64,000 nt of DNA from Erysipelotrichales bacterium. Lineage in GTDB: Bacteria; Bacillota_I; Bacilli_A; Erysipelotrichales; Erysipelotrichaceae. Both the position numbers and the translations under genes were made by a program. Below are positions 54,362 through 61,945 of the stretch, in pieces (the first letter of the stretch is position 1; every line of letters starts with the position of its first letter). The notes beneath the pieces are model-generated. The model made no database searches and had not been told where the DNA came from. It was given only the letters and a program-made list of their open reading frames with translations. The DNA is taken from NCBI GenBank assembly GCA_910576345.1, contig CAJTIT010000003.1, positions 1 to 64,000 of the forward strand, read 5' to 3'.

Positions 54362-55432
54362 TTATCTCTCCTTCCTTAAGTATACGACAGCGAAGTTAAT
54401 TGCTTCATTAAGTTCAGCATATCTATTATGATGCAATATCTGTAGATAGAAATCAGAAATGGAGCCTGTAAAGTTTTCAAAATTAACCATAATGCCTGGT
54501 TCAAATGTTTTATAAAATGTCAATGCACTGTCATTGTCACCAATATGTTCAAACTTAATATAATCTCTAAAAGATGTTATATATGCACGTTTACCAATAT
54601 TTGCTCCTTCAACGATATCTCCTATGATTGCATCATCGGTTATGACAGACTCATATGCTACAACACCATCTCGCCTTATAACTGAATGACCTTGAACAAT
54701 CCCATCTAGTACATATCCGTTGTCTTTTACTGTAGCATGTTCTTTGATCAGACTGTTGTTTGCAACAACTCCGTCATCACATACGAACGCTCCATCCATA
54801 ACCATCCCGTGATCATAAATCCATGAATGATTATCATGAGAAAGATTGCGTTCAGATTCTATATAGCCGCCTAGATCTCCGACTTCAACTGCTGCATAAG
54901 CGTTGATAAAAGATTTTAATGCCCTTATACGATGAAGTGTTTTATTATCCACAACAATGGTTTCATCCGTTAATTCATATTTCTTATCTTTCATTTCCTT
55001 ATTGATGATCGATAAACAATTTTTATATGCATTTTCTGCTTCTTCATTGGAGAAATTATGAAATATAGCAATACTATCATATTGACCATCAACACAATAA
55101 CGATGATCAAACGTTGTAAGATCCTCGGCACTGTTATAAATCACTTCATTGCACATACCGTTTTCAAGCATGTGCACTAACTTAATCGCATATAGTTGAT
55201 TTCTAGACAATTTCCCATTTCTTTTTCTGCTTTCGATGACTGCCTTACACCTTTTGTATTTTTCTTCCGCTTCTTCATCGGACAAGTCTTCAATAATAAG
55301 ATTGTCCTGATAACCTTCATAGTCATACCATAAGCAAAATGAGTCATCTCCAGAACGATAACAAACAGATATATCAGTTCCATTTCCAATCATACCTAAC
55401 AAATCAATTGCATATTCTTGAACCTTTGTCAT
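54362..55432 (-). CDS. Repeat-domain plus left-handed beta-helix protein
   Basis: 356 residues. Residues 1-75 and 76-150 are two copies of the RNQLYAIKLVHML-type unit also found at 49504. Residues 165-330 are a hexapeptide beta-helix (HRIRALKSFINAYAAVEVGD, GGYIESERNLSHDNHSWIYD, GMVMDGAFVCDDGVVANNSL). That second part is a phage-type beta-helix known to me from phage genomes. The function is unknown. It is the first gene behind structured leader copy 2. Confidence 0.7.
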   Translation of the reverse strand: MTKVQEYAIDLLGMIGNGTDISVCYRSGDDSFCLWYDYEGYQDNLIIEDLSDEEAEEKYKRCKAVIESRKRNGKLSRNQLYAIKLVHMLENGMCNEVIYNSAEDLTTFDHRYCVDGQYDSIAIFHNFSNEEAENAYKNCLSIINKEMKDKKYELTDETIVVDNKTLHRIRALKSFINAYAAVEVGDLGGYIESERNLSHDNHSWIYDHGMVMDGAFVCDDGVVANNSLIKEHATVKDNGYVLDGIVQGHSVIRRDGVVAYESVITDDAIIGDIVEGANIGKRAYITSFRDYIKFEHIGDNDSALTFYKTFEPGIMVNFENFTGSISDFYLQILHHNRYAELNEAINFAVVYLRKER

Positions 55433-55454
55433 ATTACTACCTCCATTGATGGTT

Positions 55455-55640
55455 TTATTACCACCACACTTTCTATCGATGCATGAATGATTGAGTTGTC
55501 AAATCGGTTTTAACCGTGCATTTTAATTTGACAAGGAAAATCATTCATGCGATTTCCAATTTCATTTAGGTGGCAAGTTGCCACCTAATTTATTGTGGTT
55601 TCCATTGCACCCACGAAGTCTAATGAGGGGGTGCCTTGCT
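55455..55640 (-). promoter_or_regulatory. Structured leader element, copy 2
   Basis: The same order of stems as copy 1 at 45650-45850: a GCACCC/GGGGTGC hairpin, the GGTGGC palindrome, then the long GCATGAATGATT stem. The apex is CGGTT/AACCG here versus CAGC/GCTG in copy 1, a compensatory change. It sits directly upstream of the gene starting at 55432. Confidence 0.8.
55567..55587. repeat. Palindrome, copy 9 (within structured leader 2)
   Basis: TAGGTGGCAAGTTGCCACCTA. Confidence 0.95.
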
Positions 55641-55690
55641 TTTAGACTTAATCACACTTTTTTACATACGATTAGGAAATGACATCCATG

Positions 55691-55903
55691 CTAATTCAGC
55701 CAACACACCTTCACTTTCAACATAATATAGCCATCACAATCACACATAAACGTATCTATCCAAATACCTCGGCCATTAGAAACCAGTATTTCTTGATCTA
55801 AATCCAGTAAAGGGCAATCAAGGTTCAAATCATCATCGTACTCAAACGGAATCCATTCATTTTCTTCTATGATAATTCCAAGAATGCTTTCCGGATGAAA
55901 TGC
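55691..55903 (-). pseudogene. Open gene remnant without start codon
   Basis: A 70-codon open frame (ILGIIIEENEWIPFEYDDD, LLDLDQEILVSNGRGIWIDT, FMCDCDGYIMLKVKVCWLN) reads like protein but has no ATG, GTG or TTG near its start. It is probably the 3' part of a lost gene. Confidence 0.35.
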
Positions 55904-56027
55904 TTATTCTATCTAATTCTTGTTCTCGTTTTATAGAACGATGAAGCTCTTTATCCAATGCATATTTAGGACACATTTCATGACAATTACTTCTTCGTTC
56001 TGTACATCCTTGACATTGATATTTCAT
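55857..56027 (-). CDS. Small cysteine-motif mobile-element protein (56 residues)
   Basis: ATG 56027 with AGGAAG upstream. MKYQCQGCTERRSNCHEMCP then KYALDKELHRSIKREQELDR. The C-x2-C-x6-C-x3-C motif followed by a charged helix is a type I know from phages and ICEs. Unknown role, probably zinc-binding. Confidence 0.65.
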   Translation of the reverse strand: MKYQCQGCTERRSNCHEMCPKYALDKELHRSIKREQELDRISISSGKHSWNYHRRK

Positions 56028-56095
56028 TTTAATTATCTTCCTTTCATATGGAATAAAGAAAATCAAAAGAGCGTCTACACAGATTACATAGATGC

Positions 56096-57499
56096 CTAAT
56101 TTTTTGCAACGCCTAGTTCTTGGATCAAATATTGTAGTGCTGTATAGCCGCGTTTCATCCATTCTAGGAGCTGCATTTGCGTATCATATAATGTCTTACG
56201 CATGAAGTCTTCCGTGTGTCTGGCGCACTCCATTTCGTTCAGAAATGTCTCCAAACTTTTGGAGAATTGTTGCGGATGGGATTGGATATACTGTAGATCT
56301 CTTGTCACTGTTGACTTGTCAATTCCCAAAAGATACGCAATTTGGCTGTTTTTCATATGCTTGTCATATTTCAACTCACACACACTTGTTCTACGCTCCA
56401 ACAATTCTGATTGCTTTTCTGTCATGTTTAATAATTTGTGCTTTCTTTTTCGTCTTGCATAACTCTGTTTTTTCATCCAGCGTGGACAAAGAATTTTTAA
56501 ATGTTTGCATTCATCATGACTTATTTCCAATTTGGATATGATTGTTTCGATGCTACTTTTCATTCTACCTGGTGATGGTTTGCATCTATTCCTTACTTCG
56601 TGTTCGCTAAGGGGTTCATGAAACAATTGGTTCACTTTTAATGCTGTATCAATTGCTTCATCGGATGTATATCCACTCCAAAACGCCCATTCTTGCATAA
56701 TATAGATAAGATACTCCCTGTATCCTTCATAATATTTTGCATGATTTCTCATCTGAATCAGTTTTTTTAGATCCTCTAAAAAAACCTGGAATCGATCGTT
56801 TTTCTTTTGTTTGGAATTGCTTATCTTTGATTTGCCTTTTATTCTGTCTTTTCTATATTTTTTCACTTCATCCGCTGTATGTGGAAGTAGGCTTGTAAAG
56901 TCTTGAATGCTATAATTGGTATCATTGAATTCAAGTATTTCAACTTCTTTGAATGCGCGTGTATTTAAAGTGCCAGGAATGCGTATGACTTGAGTGATAT
57001 TCATTGCTTTTGGATCCAAGCCATAACGTTGATATTTTTTAAAAAATGCCTTTGTAATCGATTTATACAACTTGCTCAAATGATATGAACAATGCTTGAA
57101 TGCATACAGCACATAAATCCCTCGCCCGCTGTCTACTACAGCAGTTGGTTCAAATGATAATTTCTTTTTTAACACATTATTATAGAAATCGATTGGTTTA
57201 AGCTCTTTGTATTTTGTAATGTTGTAAAAATCAAAATCAAGGACAAAACAGTTTAAATGTCGTACATCCATCGATTGTTTTTTTGTATTCCAAAAGCTAT
57301 TAATCGTAAAATAGGAATCTTCACTATAATTATCTATTTCAATTTCACATTGCTTGTAGAATTCATTTACTGGAAACAATTTATCATACAATCTTGATTC
57401 CTCTTCGTCACTACAAAACGTTTGATCCCATGCTTTTAGGATGCCGGCATAACATGTATCATCTGAATCGGCATGGATTTTTTTAATCAATTCCATCAT
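56096..57499 (-). CDS. Primase-like replication protein with C-terminal HTH
   Basis: 467 residues from ATG 57499 (GGAGG at spacing 9). An archaeo-eukaryotic primase/RepB-like domain lies at about 80-200: NCFVLDFDFYNITKYKELKP (DxD), FEPTAVVDSGRGIYVLYAFK and ITQVIRIPGTLNTRAF. A helical middle follows, then an HTH near 395 (NSQIAYLLGIDKSTVTRDLQ). It would initiate or prime ICE replication as a circle. It overlaps parB by 17 bases. Confidence 0.75.
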   Translation of the reverse strand: MMELIKKIHADSDDTCYAGILKAWDQTFCSDEEESRLYDKLFPVNEFYKQCEIEIDNYSEDSYFTINSFWNTKKQSMDVRHLNCFVLDFDFYNITKYKELKPIDFYNNVLKKKLSFEPTAVVDSGRGIYVLYAFKHCSYHLSKLYKSITKAFFKKYQRYGLDPKAMNITQVIRIPGTLNTRAFKEVEILEFNDTNYSIQDFTSLLPHTADEVKKYRKDRIKGKSKISNSKQKKNDRFQVFLEDLKKLIQMRNHAKYYEGYREYLIYIMQEWAFWSGYTSDEAIDTALKVNQLFHEPLSEHEVRNRCKPSPGRMKSSIETIISKLEISHDECKHLKILCPRWMKKQSYARRKRKHKLLNMTEKQSELLERRTSVCELKYDKHMKNSQIAYLLGIDKSTVTRDLQYIQSHPQQFSKSLETFLNEMECARHTEDFMRKTLYDTQMQLLEWMKRGYTALQYLIQELGVAKN

Positions 57500-58199
57500 T
57501 TGCACTTTCCTCCAATAATCCAAGAATTTCAAGAATTCTGTTTAGATCATCAATGTCAGAATAATTAAATTGAACATACTTTTCTGTTACTTTTGTTTTT
57601 GCTCCAATTTTTTTAGAAATTCTTGTTTTTAAATTATTCAGAAACAATGAGCTTTTCTCTTTTGTTTCTATGTCTTCTTTTGTTTCAGATAATTTATTAA
57701 GATAGCTTTGTATCGATCGTTCACTGTATCCTGTTATTGCGGCAATCCATTCGCGTTTTTTGGTTCCGACCGGTATTTCATTTGCTTCTTTTGCAGAATA
57801 ATAATGTGCCAGAACAGTCTCTGTAATTTTCAATTTATCCTTAACCGGTATGGATTCTCTTACTCCATTAGCTGCAATGAGAATTTTTTCTTCATCATTT
57901 TCATAATCACGAACAATGCATGCCAGTTCATCTGTATTCGATAACCCGTGTACCAGATTATATTTCGTGGCTCGCCATCTTCGCTCGCCAGAAATCAATT
58001 TATACTGGTCACCATCGCAAACTACAATACATGGAGTGATCTGTCCGCATATTCTTAAAGACAATGCCAATGTTTCAATGTCGCACATCGGATAATCTTT
58101 GTTTTTATGGTTTGGTACAATGTCATCCACATGAATCAATTTGATCCTGTCCCTTTTTTTGCTGGCATCATTCAGCATTTCATTTACCACATCATTCAT
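57483..58199 (-). CDS. parB: ParB/Spo0J-type partition protein
   Basis: 238 residues. The ParB N-terminal nuclease/CTPase-type domain shows IKLIHVDDIVPNHKNKDYPM, SLRICGQITPCIVVCDGDQY and KLISGERRWRATKYN. The HTH is near residue 150 (REWIAAITGYSERSIQSYLN). It pairs with ParA to keep the excised element in daughter cells. A parS site was not identified. It overlaps parA by 4 bases. Confidence 0.9.
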   Translation of the reverse strand: MNDVVNEMLNDASKKRDRIKLIHVDDIVPNHKNKDYPMCDIETLALSLRICGQITPCIVVCDGDQYKLISGERRWRATKYNLVHGLSNTDELACIVRDYENDEEKILIAANGVRESIPVKDKLKITETVLAHYYSAKEANEIPVGTKKREWIAAITGYSERSIQSYLNKLSETKEDIETKEKSSLFLNNLKTRISKKIGAKTKVTEKYVQFNYSDIDDLNRILEILGLLEESANDGID

Positions 58200-59044
58200 A
58201 AAAGCTCCTCCAATTCTTTTAGCAAATTACGATAATCATTCGCAATATGTGATTCACGAAATCGCTTTTCTTTGAATTCAAGTATTGTTTTTCTTTGCTG
58301 GGTCGCTGTTGTGATTGGATTTGATTGATAACAAAGTAGAGTTTTTAGTAATTTATCTCCAAAAACAAAGCGCAGGAACTTCACGTTTTCATCCTGTAAT
58401 CTTGTTTTTTGTTTCATGTTGATCAATACACGCCAGTCGATTTCCAAGTCATACAATTCCTCTAGCGCCTTGATTTCTTTTAATGTCATTGCTAATCCTT
58501 GCTTGGAATCATCATCAATAGTGACCGGTATCAATACATAATCACTTGCATAGATCGCATTGACTGTAAGAAGTGATTTTACCGGTGAGCAATCAATGAT
58601 CACATAATCATATCGGTTTCTGATTTCTCTTAATGCTTTGGAAATATAATTCTCTTGCCTTCCATCACTTAATCTGATTTTTGTGTCAATCAATGAAAGA
58701 TACAAATTTGATGGAATAATATCCAAAGTTTCAATGCTTGTTTTTCTAATGATGGTTGTAATTTTGGACGGAAGATCAAATATGTCACAGATTGTATCTT
58801 CCTTTTCTTGATTCAGATATTCATATATGAAGGTATTGATCTTTTCATCTTGATGTTTATATTCATAATTGCACAGATCCAATTGATCTTCTTCATACAT
58901 AAATGTTTTTCCAGTGTTACCTTGCGGATCTAAATCGATCAAGCATATTTTTTTACCTTCTAACGCCATGCCAGTCGCAATGGTTTTCGCGGCAGTTGTT
59001 TTGCCGGTTCCCCCTTTTATGTTATAAATAGATATTGTTTTCAT
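58196..59044 (-). CDS. parA: ParA-type partition ATPase
   Basis: 282 residues. Deviant Walker A IYNIKGGTGKTTAAKTIATG at residue 7, CLIDLDPQGNTGKTFMY near 38, YVIIDCSPVKSLLTVNAIYA near 140. ATP-driven partition of the excised element. Full length for the family. Confidence 0.93.
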   Translation of the reverse strand: MKTISIYNIKGGTGKTTAAKTIATGMALEGKKICLIDLDPQGNTGKTFMYEEDQLDLCNYEYKHQDEKINTFIYEYLNQEKEDTICDIFDLPSKITTIIRKTSIETLDIIPSNLYLSLIDTKIRLSDGRQENYISKALREIRNRYDYVIIDCSPVKSLLTVNAIYASDYVLIPVTIDDDSKQGLAMTLKEIKALEELYDLEIDWRVLINMKQKTRLQDENVKFLRFVFGDKLLKTLLCYQSNPITTATQQRKTILEFKEKRFRESHIANDYRNLLKELEELL

Positions 59045-59075
59045 AATTTTTCTCCTCTTCTTTGCTTTTGATTTG

Positions 59076-59603
59076 CTAATTCTTCTTTTTTTCAGTAACG
59101 AAATTGGCCGTTCCTGATTTAAATTTGATGATAAGCTTATTCATATCCACTTCTTTTGTATAGGGTATTAAGCAATTATTAAGTAGCAGCATCAATTTTT
59201 GCAGTGCTTCACTGTTTTTTTGATTTGGTTTATTGATTTTAACAATCTTCCCATTCTCGATGATACCGCTTTTTAAACTTGTCAAGCTGTATCCTTTGAG
59301 ATAGTGATATATGATTATTTTCTGATACTGTATTTTTAATGATTTAATTGCTTTGATAACTTTTGATATCCATTCGATTTGATCCTCTTGTAGTTGCAGA
59401 TTTTCCAATAATAAATTTTGTGAGCCTTTCGAATCAGACATTATGTTAATGAATGCTCCAGAACCAGATGAGAATCGTTCGCTAAAATGCTCATGCACAT
59501 TTAATCTATCGTCGATATCAAAATATCCTTTTAAAATATAATCACGACATGTATATAAAGTTCGTTCTACTGCCTTTTTTGACTTTTCGTAATCTATCCA
59601 CAT
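59076..59603 (-). CDS. Sigma-like/ArpU-like regulator candidate
   Basis: 175 residues. The C-terminal half (KSLKIQYQKIIIYHYLKGYS, LTSLKSGIIENGKIVKINKP) has a region-4-like helix-turn-helix layout as in phage ArpU/RinA activators; the N-terminus (MWIDYEKSKKAVERTLYTCR) also fits that group. It overlaps the XRE gene. Likely a positive regulator of the ICE operon. Moderate confidence. Confidence 0.5.
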   Translation of the reverse strand: MWIDYEKSKKAVERTLYTCRDYILKGYFDIDDRLNVHEHFSERFSSGSGAFINIMSDSKGSQNLLLENLQLQEDQIEWISKVIKAIKSLKIQYQKIIIYHYLKGYSLTSLKSGIIENGKIVKINKPNQKNSEALQKLMLLLNNCLIPYTKEVDMNKLIIKFKSGTANFVTEKKKN

Positions 59604-59839
59604 AATGAATTACCATCAAAAAAATCGCAGATACTCACATTCAATCCATGTGCTAATTTGAGGATTGTAACTAAAGAGCAACAATAATCTGTTTTGTTTT
59701 CAGCATTATGGATTGTCCGTATCGAACATTCCGATAATCTTTCTAATTCACAAACGCTTAACTTTTTTTCTTTTCTGATCTTTCTTATGTTTGCTCTCAT
59801 AATCATCAACTGTTTTTCAATATAATCCTCTTTTTGCAT
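59594..59839 (-). CDS. XRE-family repressor at the ICE right end
   Basis: 81 residues from ATG 59839 (AAAGGAGG site). HTH at about residues 14-70: MRANIRKIRKEKKLSVCELE, RLSECSIRTIHNAENKTDYC, LVTILKLAHGLNVSICDFFD. It is the first gene of the leftward ICE operon. Just ahead of it is an intrinsic terminator, so its expression depends on read-through. Confidence 0.85.
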   Translation of the reverse strand: MQKEDYIEKQLMIMRANIRKIRKEKKLSVCELERLSECSIRTIHNAENKTDYCCSLVTILKLAHGLNVSICDFFDGNSLCG

Positions 59840-59863
59840 TACAAATTCCTCCTTTCAAGTAAC

Positions 59864-59904
59864 AAAAAAAGTGGATATGTCGTTAGTTGCTACAACATAT
59901 CCAC
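59864..59904 (-). terminator. Intrinsic terminator in the leader of the ICE operon
   Basis: Minus strand GTGGATATGT/ACATATCCAC, a perfect 10-bp stem, followed by seven T residues and then, about 25 bases on, the XRE gene's ribosome site. Two further dyads lie upstream: AACGAAC/GTTCGTT (near 59916-59938) and AATGGACGAT/ATCGTCCATT (59946-59979). Confidence 0.85.
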
Positions 59905-59990
59905 TCGATCAAACGAACTGGTTATAAAAGTTCGTTAATATAGCAAAATGGACGATAACTTTACCGTCATCGTCCATTCAATATCAATGA

Positions 59991-60064
59991 TGGAGCGAGT
60001 GATGAGAATCGAACTCACGTAGTCAGCTTGGAAGGCTGAAGTTCTACCATTGAACTACACTCGC
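59991..60064 (-). tRNA. tRNA-Gly(TCC)
   Basis: A complete cloverleaf: acceptor GCGAGTG/CACTCGC, anticodon loop CTTCCAA, TTCGATT T-arm and encoded CCA. Its 3' end is the ICE right boundary. Confidence 0.97.
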
Positions 60065-60067
60065 AAA

Positions 60068-60143
60068 TGGTGACCCGTTGGCGATTCGAACGCCAGACCC
60101 TTTGATTAAAAGTCAAATGCTCTACCAACTGAGCTAACGGGTC
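60068..60143 (-). tRNA. tRNA-Lys(TTT)
   Basis: Acceptor GACCCGT/ACGGGTC, anticodon TTT in loop CTTTTAA, CCA encoded. Confidence 0.97.
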
Positions 60144-60156
60144 AGTAATAAAAATA

Positions 60157-60232
60157 TGGCTGGGGTAACTGGATTCGAACCAGTGAGATGCCAGAGTCAA
60201 AGTCTGGTGCCTTACCGCTTGGCTATACCCCA
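60157..60232 (-). tRNA. tRNA-Gln(TTG)
   Basis: Acceptor TGGGGTA/TACCCCA, anticodon loop CTTTGAC, discriminator G, CCA encoded. Confidence 0.97.
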
Positions 60233-60252
60233 ATGAACAACAAGTGATAAGA

Positions 60253-60336
60253 TGGTGGAGAGGGGCAGATTCGAACTGCCGAACCCTAAGGAGATGAGTT
60301 ACAGTCACCCGCGTTTAGCCACTTCGCTACCTCTCC
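60253..60336 (-). tRNA. tRNA-Tyr(GTA)
   Basis: 84 nt with a long variable arm (class II). Acceptor GGAGAGG/CCTCTCC, anticodon GTA, CCA encoded. Confidence 0.97.
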
Positions 60337-60355
60337 ACATATTCTAATCAAAAAA

Positions 60356-60431
<76 letters not shown>

Positions 60432-60439
60432 ATAAAAAA

Positions 60440-60515
60440 TGGTGGAGGTTGAGGGACTCGAACCCCCGACCCTCTGCTTGTAAGGCAGACGCTCTCCCAA
60501 CTGAGCTAAACCTCC
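60440..60515 (-). tRNA. tRNA-Val(TAC)
   Basis: Acceptor GGAGGTT/AACCTCC, anticodon TAC, CCA encoded. First gene of the array. Confidence 0.97.
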
Positions 60516-60559
60516 ATTTTAGGTCGTCACTGAGAAACTGTTTTCCTTAGTGCCCTAAT

Positions 60560-60588
60560 ATAATACCATTTCACTTTTTATCTGTCAA
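60560..60588 (-). promoter_or_regulatory. Promoter of the six-tRNA operon
   Basis: Minus strand TTGACA, 17 bases, TATTAT. The rest of 60517-60945 shows no gene; only the weak promoter region of the rightward gene at 60946. Confidence 0.85.
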
Positions 60589-60945
60589 CGTTTTTTTATA
60601 ATTTTTCGTTACTTTTTTGCTTTCATGAACAGCTCAATTATTATTGAAAGCTTCGATTGCGTAAAAAGAAAAGAATTAAAGTTCCGTTTAGATATAATCA
60701 GATTGTAAAAGCCGGTTCTCAAATGAGAACGGATGTGTATTTTTATGTGCAAGGTTAGTCAATTAAGATGAAAGAAATATTCCTAAACACAAAAAAGGAG
60801 CACAGTGAAATGCCTTTGAAATGAAAAAATCGGATGCGATTATTTACGAAGGTGTGAAACAAAGATTTTCAACCATTCTTTCACGAAAACAATTCCATTC
60901 ATATGTAAAATCTGTTATACTATCCAAGAAAGATAGGTGCTTTTC

Positions 60946-61377
60946 ATGAAAATATACAATTTAAACACAAGAAACAGCAATCAACGATTTTACAAATCGA
61001 TTCTATATGGACTTCTAACAGGAATTGTATGTGCAGTACTCTTTTCCGAATTTGTCAAGCTGACAAATATTACTTTTACATTTTTCTATCTGATTACAGG
61101 GTATGCCATTGCACAATCCATTCAGAAAGCCGGCGGCGGTCTTGGAGTCAAATACTCCTATCTTGGCGCTGCTCTTACTGCTTTCAGCTTTCTGTTGACG
61201 CAACTGTTTATTTACTTTGGTTATGAACTGTTGACCATGCCACAAACATGGCTGGATTGCCTCATCTTTGTACTAAAAGATCTTGTTTCCATGAATGGGC
61301 ACGCAATCATAACCCTTGTACTTATGGCTTTTGGCATTTACATCGGCTTTACATACTCAAACATTACAAAAGATTAA
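60946..61377 (+). CDS. Small integral membrane protein
   Basis: 143 residues from ATG 60946 (AGG site); four hydrophobic helices: ILYGLLTGIVCAVLFSEFV, FTFFYLITGYAIAQSI, AALTAFSFLLTQLFIYFG and ITLVLMAFGIYIGFTY. A glycine-rich GGGLGVKYSYLG loop lies between helices 2 and 3. Family not named. Confidence 0.7.
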   Translation: MKIYNLNTRNSNQRFYKSILYGLLTGIVCAVLFSEFVKLTNITFTFFYLITGYAIAQSIQKAGGGLGVKYSYLGAALTAFSFLLTQLFIYFGYELLTMPQTWLDCLIFVLKDLVSMNGHAIITLVLMAFGIYIGFTYSNITKD

Positions 61378-61393
61378 AGAAAGAAGCAATCCG

Positions 61394-61945
61394 TCAGCTT
61401 CTTTTTTCTTGTTGGTCATGCGTTTTTTCTTTACGAATTTTTTCTTTCTCTCTGCGAGATAACTGCCTCCATGCGTTTTTTTCCGCAAGTTGCTCTAAAA
61501 ATTCCAATACTTCCTGCACATTGCTTTCTGCTTTAATACGCTTATACGTTTTGATCACAATCCCTGATTCATCAATGACCAACGTACTTCTGCTTGTAAT
61601 GGAACGGCGGATGCCATATGTAACCTTTTCACGCCAAACTCCATACGCTTCCCTTGCCAGATGATTACGATCTTCCAACAATAGAAACGGCAATTTAAAA
61701 TAAAACGCTATTTCTTGAATGTCCTCCATAGGACTGCCGCAAATACCAATGACTTCTACATTCAATTTTAAAAAGCGGCGATATTCACTTACATAACTCA
61801 TTAACTGCACTTGATCTGACAAACAATTACTTTTCGGCAGGAAAAACAAAAACACTTTTTTTCCTCTTAATTGTTCCAAATTGATCCAAGTATGATTTTG
61901 TGACTCCAAACAAAAAGAAGGCGCCATTTTGTTTTTTTCAATCAT
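61394..61945 (-). CDS. Peroxiredoxin/AhpC-TSA-like protein with altered active site
   Basis: 183 residues from ATG 61945 (AGAGGAG site); upstream in-frame extension lacks a site. Thioredoxin-fold BCP type: MIEKNKMAPSFCLESQNHTW, KVFLFFLPKSNCLSDQVQLM, VEVIGICGSPMEDIQEIAFY, YGIRRSITSRSTLVIDESGI. In BCP proteins the peroxidatic Cys follows PKDxTPGC. Here the aligned residue is Asp, and a Cys lies three positions earlier (PKSNC). Activity is therefore uncertain. Confidence 0.75.
   Translation of the reverse strand: MIEKNKMAPSFCLESQNHTWINLEQLRGKKVFLFFLPKSNCLSDQVQLMSYVSEYRRFLKLNVEVIGICGSPMEDIQEIAFYFKLPFLLLEDRNHLAREAYGVWREKVTYGIRRSITSRSTLVIDESGIVIKTYKRIKAESNVQEVLEFLEQLAEKNAWRQLSRREKEKIRKEKTHDQQEKRS

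Noticed and set aside
17656-55587. The GGTGGC palindromes as a CRISPR array or as ordinary terminators
   Set aside because: They are kilobases apart with genes between, and most have no T-run on either strand.
14573-59839. Antibiotic-resistance genes as ICE cargo
   Set aside because: None of the encoded proteins matches a resistance determinant that I recognise; the only exporter cassette lies outside the left terminator of the integrase gene.
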